NCBI RefSeq assembly: GCF_008705135.1 | Contig: NZ_CP023694.1 | Coordinates: 6,795,001 to 6,859,000 of the forward strand | Direction: 5' to 3' | DNA from: Streptomyces coeruleorubidus | GTDB lineage: Bacteria; Actinomycetota; Actinomycetes; Streptomycetales; Streptomycetaceae | Length of the DNA: 64,000 bases | In this document: in pieces, positions 1-10,600 of the stretch | Layout: each line of letters opens with the position of its first letter | How positions within the stretch are numbered: position 1 is the first letter of the stretch | Made by a program: the position numbers and the translations under genes | Notes under the pieces: model-generated | What the model saw: the letters and a program-made list of their open reading frames with translations, nothing else | What the model was told of the DNA's origin: nothing | Database searches by the model: none

Positions 1-164
1 TGCTAGTACTGCTCTTCGGAGCGTGGAACGCGGACCACGAGAGGCCAGGGGTGTCGGGCACGCTGTTGGGTGTCTGAGGGAATGGATTTTTCCTCAGTCG
101 CTGGCCCCGGTAAAAGTTCGCGTGAGCGGGCTGTGACGGGTGGCTGGTCGTTGTTTGAGAACTG

Positions 165-187
<23 letters not shown>
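1..187 (+). other. 16S-23S rRNA internal transcribed spacer (partial)
   Basis: The window opens inside an rRNA operon. This stretch leads directly into the 23S 5' end. I found no tRNA in it, as is usual for Streptomyces spacers. Positions 165-181 form the left arm of a perfect 17-bp stem whose right arm lies beyond the 23S at 3310-3326. That is the expected RNase III-type processing stem of pre-23S RNA. Confidence 0.85.
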
Positions 188-3326
<3,139 letters not shown>

Positions 3327-3399
3327 TTGGTTCTGAAACCACGAACAGCCCCATGCCATGGCCACGGTATGGTGCGGCATAGTTCCACAGTTTCATAGT

Positions 3400-3519
3400 G
3401 TTTCGGTGGTTATAGCGTAGGGGAAACGCCCGGTTACATTCCGAACCCGGAAGCTAAGCCTTACAGCGCCGATGGTACTGCAGGGGGGACCCTGTGGGAG
3501 AGTAGGACGCCGCCGAACA
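3400..3519 (+). rRNA. 5S ribosomal RNA
   Basis: This 120-nt sequence starts GTTTCGGTGGT and ends CGCCGCCGAAC, so its ends pair as the 5S helix I. It contains the conserved CCGAACCCGGAAGCTAAGCC loop region near 3442-3461. It lies about 90 nt after the 23S in the same operon. The ends are estimated to within a few bases. Confidence 0.95.
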
Positions 3520-3528
3520 AATTTTGAC

Positions 3529-3571
3529 AGGGCTGGACCCGTAACTTCGGTTACGGGTCCAGCCCTTTTTT
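3529..3571 (+). terminator. Intrinsic terminator of the rRNA operon
   Basis: A perfect 17-bp stem (3529-3545 with 3550-3566) closes on a TTCG tetraloop and is followed by a run of T to 3571. This is a textbook rho-independent terminator, unusually complete for a high-GC genome. It begins about 9 nt after the 5S. Confidence 0.95.
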
Positions 3572-3617
3572 GTTCTCCGTCACTTGGAGTTCACGTTGCG
3601 CGATCAGCATCCACGGT

Positions 3618-4295
3618 ATGGGTACTGCTGCAATGCTCAGGGCCGCCGGTGTCGGACTCGGTGACGAGGTCGTCGTGCCGGCCTTCGGGAACGTCGAGGT
3701 CGCCGAGGCCGTGGCCAAGGCCGGGGCGATGCCGGTGTTCGCCGACATAGATCCGGTCACCTACTGCCTGGACGCCTCCGCTGTGGAGGCGGCGATGACT
3801 GCGCGGACCGCGGCCGTGGTGGTCGTACACCGCTTCGGGCGGCTCGCCGACATCGCGCGGCTGCACGCGCTGGGAGCGCGGCACGGACTGCTCGTGCTCG
3901 AGCAGGGGGAGTCCGAGGCGCCGTACGACGAGATAGCCCAGCGCAGGGAGCGGGCGGCTTATCTCCATGCGAAGTTGAGGGGTGTGCGGACGCCGGACGA
4001 CGGTGATGGCCACACCTATCAGCAGTACGTCGTGCGGGTTCCGGGCAACGGGCGACCGGATCGGGACGCGTTCGCGCGGGCTGTGCGGGCCAAGGGAGTC
4101 GAGTGCCGGGTCCCGGTGAAGACTCCGGTGCATCGCCTGCCCGAATTCCGGCGGTGTGTTTCTCTGCCGGAGACGGAGCGGGCTTCCGACGAGACGCTCG
4201 CACTGCCTGTGGACGCCACGCTGACCAAGCGGGACATGCAGCGGATCGTGTCCGCCTGTAATGCCCTTGGAGGGCTTCTCCAGCCCGCCTTCTGA
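3618..4295 (+). pseudogene. DegT/DnrJ/EryC1-type aminotransferase remnant or PLP-independent homologue
   Basis: The 225-residue product resembles parts of the sugar aminotransferase family. GTAAMLRAAGVGLGDEVVVP matches the substrate-domain start, DIDPVTYCLDASAVEAAMTART follows, and a C-terminal small domain begins near residue 120. Family members are usually 360-400 residues. Here the segment that normally carries the PLP-binding lysine (the SFYPTKNL-like loop) is absent: the sequence passes from LVLEQGESEAPYDE straight into the C-terminal domain. About 50 N-terminal residues are also missing. The frame is open, so it may be a stably retained catalytically dead protein rather than recent decay. 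ATG 3618 was chosen because it aligns with the family's SGTAAL motif; no clear ribosome binding site is visible. It sits between the rRNA terminator and a tRNA. Confidence 0.6.
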
Positions 4296-4300
4296 CGTGG

Positions 4301-4330
4301 TTGGGAGCACGGGTCTGTTCGGGGTATGAT
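4301..4330 (+). promoter_or_regulatory. Predicted promoter of tRNA-Thr
   Basis: TTGGGA at 4301-4306 and TATGAT at 4325-4330 are separated by 18 nt. This resembles a vegetative sigma-70/HrdB promoter ending 38 nt before the tRNA. It is predicted from sequence only. Confidence 0.6.
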
Positions 4331-4368
4331 CTATTCCGTTGCCGCGCGGGAAACCCCGCTGGCGACAG

Positions 4369-4444
4369 GCCCCTATAGCTCAGTCGGTAGAGCGTCTCCA
4401 TGGTAAGGAGAAGGTCAACGGTTCGATTCCGTTTGGGGGCTCCA
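4369..4444 (+). tRNA. tRNA-Thr (anticodon GGT)
   Basis: The 76-nt sequence folds as a cloverleaf. Acceptor arms GCCCCTA and TGGGGGC pair, and the D-arm contains AGCTCAGTCGGTAGAGC. The anticodon stem TCTCC/GGAGA encloses loop ATGGTAA, giving anticodon GGT. The T-arm contains GGTTCGATTCC. The 3' CCA is encoded at 4442-4444. Confidence 0.97.
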
Positions 4445-4450
4445 GCAGAA

Positions 4451-4481
4451 AAGGCCCCACCCGTGAGGGTGGGGCCTTTTT
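4451..4481 (+). terminator. Terminator after tRNA-Thr, possibly bidirectional
   Basis: A perfect 12-bp stem (4451-4462 with 4467-4478) has a GTGA loop and is followed by T residues. It lies 7 nt after the tRNA CCA and 7 nt before the stop codon of the convergent osaC. It could serve both transcripts, because the left arm begins with A residues that read as T on the other strand. Confidence 0.9.
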
Positions 4482-4487
4482 CATGTC

Positions 4488-7115
4488 CTAGTCCTTGTGG
4501 AGTCCCGGGACGCGCATCGCCAGGATCGCCATGTCGTCGGACGGGGCGTCCGACGCGAAGCGTTCCACCGCGCGCATGATGCGGGCCGCGACCGCGCCGG
4601 CCGTGAGGCCCGTGCAGGTCGTGAGGACGTCGGCGAGGCCGTCGTCGCCCAGCATGCGGGCGCCCTCACGGCGTTCGGTGACGCCGTCCGTGACGCACAG
4701 CAGGACGTCGCCCGGGTCGAGGGTGACCGTCTGCTCGTAGAGCTCCAGGTCGTCGATGACACCGAGGAGCGGCTGGGGTTCGGCCGCCGGTTCCACCGAG
4801 CCGTCCTGGCGCAGGCGCAGCGGGAGCGGGTGGCCGGCGCAGACGACCTTGAGTTCGGCGCTGCCGTCCTCCTGGGGGCGCATCTCGCCGTAGAGGAGGG
4901 TGAGGAAGCGGCTGCGGGCGCCTTCGTCGAGGATGGCGGAGTTGAGGCGCTCCAGGACCGCCGGGCCGCTGAGTCCCTCGCGGGCCAGGAGGCGCAGGGC
5001 GTGGCGGGCCAGGCCCGTGACCGCCGCCGCGTTCGGGCCCGTGCCGCAGACGTCACCGATGGCGAAGCCGTAGGCGCCGTCGCGGATGGGGAAGACGTCG
5101 TAGAAGTCGCCGCCGACCTCGTTGCCCTCGCCGGCGGCGCGGTAGATGACCTCGACCTCGACTCCCTCGATCGTGGGGAGTTCCGGCGGGAGGAGGCTGC
5201 GCTGAAGGGACTGGCTGATGGCCGTGCGCTCGGAGTAGAGGCGGGCGTTGTCCAGGGCCAGGGCGGCTCGGCGGGACAGGTCCTCGGCGAGTTCCAGGAT
5301 CTCCTGGCGGAAGTGTTCGTCGGTGGGCTTGCCGAGGGTCAGCATGCCGATGACACGGTTGCGGGCGACCAGGGGGAGGACGACCGTCTCGCCGCCCACC
5401 GCGGATGCCGTGGCGAGGGTCGGGCCGATGCCTGGGGTGACCTGGTGGGTCGGGCCGCCGCTGAGGCCGAGGCTGCGCATGGAGCTGCGCAGGGCCGCCT
5501 GGTGGGCCACCTCGGCGGGGGCCGTCCAGACGCGGGCGCCGGGGGTGGGGACCGGGTCGGGCGGGGGGACCTTCGACAGCAGGGACTTGATGCCGTCGAT
5601 GAGTTCCTCGTCCTCGTGCAGGACGTACGAGAGGTAGGGCTCGGAGGCCTGGTGGGCGATCGTGTAGACGGCGCACCAGGTGGCGAGGGTGGGGACCGTC
5701 ATCTGGGCCATCAGGGCCAGGGTCTGGTCGCGGTCCAGGGTGCCGGCGAGCAGGTCGGAGGCCTCGACGAGGAAGTTCAGGGAGCCGCGGCGCAGGCGTT
5801 CCAGTTCGCCGAGGCGGGCCGATTCGACGGCGAGTGCGATGCGGTCGGCGGCGAACTGGAGGCGCAGGGCCTCCTCGTTGGAGTATCTGCCGGGGGCTTC
5901 GGCGGCGACGCCGAGGGAGCCGGTGAGGCGGCCCTCGACCTTCAGCGGGACCGTGACGACCGAGCGCATGCCCGTGCCGTTCAGCAGCGGCACCGCGCCG
6001 GGGACGGCCGTCAGGTCGTCGTGGACGGCCGGCATGCGGGCGGAGCCGTAGCGGCCGGAGCCTGCCTCGACGGGAACGCGGGCGAAGCGCTGGCGGGCGG
6101 AGGGCAGGCCCGTGGAAGCGCGGACCTCCAGTTCCGTCTCGTCGTCGGTGGCCAGCAGGAGGAACGCGGAGTCGCCGTCGAGCATGTCGCGGGCGCGTTC
6201 GACCGTGCGCTGGAGGAGGCCGTCGAGGTCGTCCGGGGCGGGGTAGCCGATGAACACCTCGAAGGGGTCGGTGCTCTGGCCCTCGGAGGTGGCGCCGGTG
6301 TCGGACGCGGGGACGCGCAGAGGCGTCTGAAGAACTGCCCGTTCGTGGTCGCGTACCAGGAGGCACACGGTTGACGGTTCGCCGCCGGTGTCGCGGACGC
6401 GCAGGTGGGAGGCGTAGACGGGGGTCACGCGGCCGTCGGCGGCGCGGATGCCGTAGCTGCCCTCCCAGCGGGAGAGCTGGAGTGCCTCCGCGATGCCGGT
6501 GCTGGTGCCCGGGGTGTGCGGCCAGGCCGCGAGGTCGGTCAGGGGCTTGCCGGTGACCTGCTCGGCCGGGTAGCCGAAGATGTCCTCGGCGTCCTCGTTC
6601 CAGGCGGTGATGTGGCCGGTGCGGTCGATCTGGACGACGGCCACGCGGACCCGGCCGTCGGCGAGGGGGAGGAGGTCCGCGGGGAGGGCCGGGCCGGCCG
6701 CGCGCGTGCCCACCGCCCGGGCCGGGAGGTCGAGTTGGAACCAGACGGTCTTGTGGGTGGGGGTGTACTCGACGCCCCAGTGGCCGGCGAGGGCCGCGCA
6801 CAGCTGGAGGCCGCGTCCGCCCTCGCGGTCGGGGCTGCCCATGTTGATGGCCGAAGCCTGGAGCGGGATCTCCCGCTCGGGGTAGCGGTCGGCGACCTCG
6901 ATGCGCACGCCCTCGTCGCTGCGCAGGCAGAGCAGGTCGGCGGAGGTGCCGGCGTGGACCACGGCGTTGGTCACCAGTTCGCTGGTGAGAACAACGGCGT
7001 CGTCGACGATGTCGGCGAAGCCCCAGCCCTGGAGGGTGTCGCGGACGAAGGAGCGGGCGCTCGCGACAGATCGCCCGACAGGCTCGAAACTGGCGGCCGC
7101 TCGCGCGGTGATCAC
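4488..7115 (-). CDS. osaC: OsaC-like multidomain phosphatase/anti-sigma regulator (RsbW-PAS-GAF-GAF-PP2C)
   Basis: The 875-residue product starts with an RsbW-like ATPase domain (about 1-135; N-box ELVTNAVVHAG, G2 box GGRGLQL). A PAS domain follows (about 155-265, WNEDAEDIFGY), then two GAF-type segments (about 300-450 and 470-640). A SpoIIE/PP2C phosphatase domain ends it (about 660-870; VGGDFYDVF, IGDVCGTG, DDMA). In S. coelicolor, OsaC opposite osaAB is known to help shut down SigB after osmotic stress; the same role is inferred here from synteny and domains. GTG 7115 is preferred because GAGGAG lies 4 nt upstream. An in-frame ATG at 7241 would add 42 residues and has a weak binding site. 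In the ATPase G1 box the usual Asp-x-Gly reads DRYPE, so the glycine is missing. Confidence 0.88.
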   Translation of the reverse strand: MITARAAASFEPVGRSVASARSFVRDTLQGWGFADIVDDAVVLTSELVTNAVVHAGTSADLLCLRSDEGVRIEVADRYPEREIPLQASAINMGSPDREGGRGLQLCAALAGHWGVEYTPTHKTVWFQLDLPARAVGTRAAGPALPADLLPLADGRVRVAVVQIDRTGHITAWNEDAEDIFGYPAEQVTGKPLTDLAAWPHTPGTSTGIAEALQLSRWEGSYGIRAADGRVTPVYASHLRVRDTGGEPSTVCLLVRDHERAVLQTPLRVPASDTGATSEGQSTDPFEVFIGYPAPDDLDGLLQRTVERARDMLDGDSAFLLLATDDETELEVRASTGLPSARQRFARVPVEAGSGRYGSARMPAVHDDLTAVPGAVPLLNGTGMRSVVTVPLKVEGRLTGSLGVAAEAPGRYSNEEALRLQFAADRIALAVESARLGELERLRRGSLNFLVEASDLLAGTLDRDQTLALMAQMTVPTLATWCAVYTIAHQASEPYLSYVLHEDEELIDGIKSLLSKVPPPDPVPTPGARVWTAPAEVAHQAALRSSMRSLGLSGGPTHQVTPGIGPTLATASAVGGETVVLPLVARNRVIGMLTLGKPTDEHFRQEILELAEDLSRRAALALDNARLYSERTAISQSLQRSLLPPELPTIEGVEVEVIYRAAGEGNEVGGDFYDVFPIRDGAYGFAIGDVCGTGPNAAAVTGLARHALRLLAREGLSGPAVLERLNSAILDEGARSRFLTLLYGEMRPQEDGSAELKVVCAGHPLPLRLRQDGSVEPAAEPQPLLGVIDDLELYEQTVTLDPGDVLLCVTDGVTERREGARMLGDDGLADVLTTCTGLTAGAVAARIMRAVERFASDAPSDDMAILAMRVPGLHKD

Positions 7116-7619
7116 AGAACTCCTCGACCGGTTCTCGACGTGCTGGGCTGCGTGGCCGACCGGCTCGCGCCGCTGTTGCGGCAGGCCGCCCGTCGGCCGG
7201 GGGTCCGGGGGCTGTCCCCCAGGGATCAGTCCGGTGGTCATGTGTGCGGCCGCCCCTCCGATGCCCGCTCGTCTTCGTGCCACCGCCCAGGCCGGACGGA
7301 CCGGCGTGGCTGGACAGCCGGATGCAAGGTTACTTACCTTCGCGGTCCATGCGGATGCCGGTCTGCAGTGTTTCCGTCCGGAGGGTGTGCGGACGATGTG
7401 CGAAGCTGCCGAACTGTTATGGCCTGGTTCGGCCAGGGTGAAACACTGGGCAAGCTTCTTGTGAAAGTCCGGGCAGGCTGAGTGTCTTCTGCGTACGGGG
7501 GGCAGCAGCCCCCTGGGAACGGCCTGGTATGCAGGGCGGAGAATACGCAGTAGTAACCGGTACGCCGAGCGTGGTACCTCAGCACAGCAGTGACGGTCGA
7601 CCCCTGCGGGAGGGACACA
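7116..7619. promoter_or_regulatory. Divergent osaC/osaA intergenic region
   Basis: About 500 bp without a convincing gene separate osaC (-) from osaA (+), so promoters of both should lie here. On the osaA side there is a GGGGGC-AGCA-GCCCCC hairpin near 7498-7513 and a GAATAC box about 80 nt before the start. I found no convincing SigB-type GNNTN-GGGTAC promoter. The osaC reading frame stays open up to ATG 7241. Confidence 0.5.
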
Positions 7620-10600
7620 GTGGAGTCTGGCGCAGCGACGCGTGGCAAGAAGGCGCGCGCGAAAGGCGGACAGTCCCCAAGTAGTCAGGGCAAAGTGCGT
7701 AGCGGCACGACTGAAGTGGACACGGCAGCCCTGAACCGGCTGATGGTTGCCCTGGTGTCGATGCGGGACGGCAACTTCCGCAAGCGGCTCACCGTGTCCG
7801 GGGACGGCGTGATGGCCGAGATCGCGGCGGTTTTCAACGAGGTGGCCGACCGCAATCTGCATCTGACGGGTGAGCTCTCGCGCGTGCGGCGGATGGTGGG
7901 CCGGGAGGGCAAGCTCACCGAGCGGCTGGAGACGGGGGCCTGTGAGGGCTCCTGGGCGACCGCGATCGACAACTCGAACGCCCTGGTGGACGACCTGGTG
8001 CGGCCCGTTTCCGAGGTCAGCCGGGTGCTGTCCGCGGTGGCCGAGGGTGATCTGTCGCCGCGTATGGAGTTGCGGACGCAGGTGCCGGACGGGAACGGGC
8101 AGCCGCTGCGCGGCGAGTTCCTGAAGGTCGGGCGGACCGTCAACAACCTGGTCGACCAGCTGTCGACGTTCACCGACGAGGTCACGCGTGTGGCCAGTGA
8201 GGTGGGCACCGAGGGCAAGCTGGGTGGGCAGGCCCGAGTGCGTGGTATGTCGGGTTCGTGGCGGGATCTCACGGACTCCGTCAACACGATGGCGTACCGG
8301 CTCACCGCTCAGGTGCGGGATATCGCACTGGTGACGACGGCGGTCGCGAAGGGTGATCTGTCCCGCAAGGTCACGGTTCAGGTGGCCGGCGAGATGCTGG
8401 AGCTGAAGAACACCGTCAACACGATGGTGGACCAGCTCTCGGCGTTCTCCTCCGAGGTGACCCGGGTGGCCCGCGAGGTGGGCACCGAGGGTGCGCTGGG
8501 CGGGCAGGCGCAGGTGCCCGGGGTGGACGGTGTGTGGAAGGAGCTCACCGACTCCGTCAACACCATGGCGGGGAACCTCACGGCCCAGGTGCGCGGGATC
8601 GCGGAGGTGACGACGGCGGTCGCCAACGGTGACCTGTCGCGGAAGGTGACCGTGCAGGCGCGGGGCGAGGTCGCGCAGCTCGCCGAGACGATCAACCAGA
8701 TGACCGAGACGCTGCGGATCTTCGCGGACGAGGTCACGCGTGTGGCCAACGAGGTCGGGGCCGAGGGGCGGCTCGGTGGTCAGGCGAATGTGCCGGGTGC
8801 GGCGGGGACGTGGAAGGACCTCACCGATTCGGTGAACACGGTCTTCCGGAATCTGACCACTCAGGTGCGGGACATCGCCGCCGTGACGACGGCCGTGGCC
8901 AACGGTGATCTGTCGCAGAAGGTCACCGTGGACGTGGCCGGCGAGATGCTGGAGCTGAAGAACACCGTCAACACGATGGTCGACCAGCTCTCCGCCTTCG
9001 GTGCCGAAGTGACCCGTGTGGCCCGCGAGATCGGTGTCGAGGGTGAGCTGGGCGGTCAGGCGCAGGTGCCGGGAGTGGCCGGGACCTGGAAGGACCTGAC
9101 GGACTCCGTCAACACGGCGTTCCGGAACCTCACCGGACAGGTGCGGAACATCGCGCAGGTGACGACGGCGGTGGCCAACGGTGACCTCTCGCAGAAGGTC
9201 ACGGTCGACGTCTCCGGCGAGATGCTCAAGATGAAGAACACCGTGAACACCATGGTGGATCAGCTGTCGTCCTTCGCCGACCAGGTGACCCGGATGGCCC
9301 GGGACGTGGGCACGGAGGGCCGTCTCGGCGGTCAGGCTCAGGTGGACGGCGTGTCCGGCACGTGGAAGGAGCTCACCGACTCCGTCAACTCCATGGCCGG
9401 GAACCTCACCTCCCAGGTGCGCAACATCGCGCAGGTGACGACGGCGGTGGCCCGGGGTGATCTGTCGCAGAAGATCGACGTGGACGCGCGCGGCGAGATC
9501 CTGGAGCTGAAGAACACCATCAACACGATGGTCGATCAGCTCTCGGCCTTCGCCGACCAGGTGACCCGGGTCGCGCGCGAGGTGGGTACGGACGGCCGGC
9601 TGGGCGGTCAGGCGCAGGTGCCCGGCGTCGCCGGTGTGTGGCGTGACCTCACCGATTCCGTGAACGGCATGGCCGGGAACCTCACCGCGCAGGTGCGCAA
9701 CATCGCGCAGGTGGCGACCGCGGTGGCCCGGGGTGATCTGTCGCAGAAGATCGACGTGGACGCGCGCGGCGAGATCCTGGAGCTGAAGAACACCCTGAAC
9801 ACGATGGTGGACCAGCTGTCGTCGTTCGCCCAGGAGGTCACGCGTGTGGCCCGTGAGGTGGGTACGGAGGGCATCCTGGGCGGCCAGGCCGAGGTGCAGG
9901 GTGTCTCCGGCACCTGGAAGGACCTCACCCAGTCCGTGAACGGCATGGCGAACAACCTGACCATCCAGGTGCGCAACATCGCCGAGGTCACGACCGCGGT
10001 CGCCCGGGGTGATCTGTCGAAGAAGATCACCGTCGACGCCAAGGGCGAGATCCTCGAGCTCGTCACGACGGTCAACACGATGGTGGACCAGCTGTCCTCC
10101 TTCGCCGAGCAGGTGACCCGGGTGGCCCGCGAGGTGGGCACCGAGGGCATCCTGGGCGGCCAGGCGCACGTGCCCGGGGTCACGGGCATCTGGAAGGACC
10201 TGAGCGACAACGTCAACCTGATGGCCAAGAACCTCACCACTCAGGTGCGGAACATCTCCCAGGTCTCCGCTGCCGTCGCCAACGGCGACCTGACGCGGCA
10301 GGTCACGATCGAGGCGCGCGGTGAGGTCGCGCAGCTCGCCGACACCATCAACACGATGGTGAAGACGCTGAGTTCGTTCGCCGAGCAGGTCACCAAGGTG
10401 GCCCGTGAGGTGGGCACGGACGGCATCCTCGGCGGGCAGGCGCACGTGCCGGGTGTGGCCGGCACGTGGAAGGACCTGACCGAGTCCGTGAACCAGATGG
10501 CGTCCAACCTCACCGGCCAGGTGCGCAACATCGCCATGGTGACCACGGCCATCGCCAAGGGTGACCTGACGAAGAAGATCGACATCGACGCGCGCGGCGA

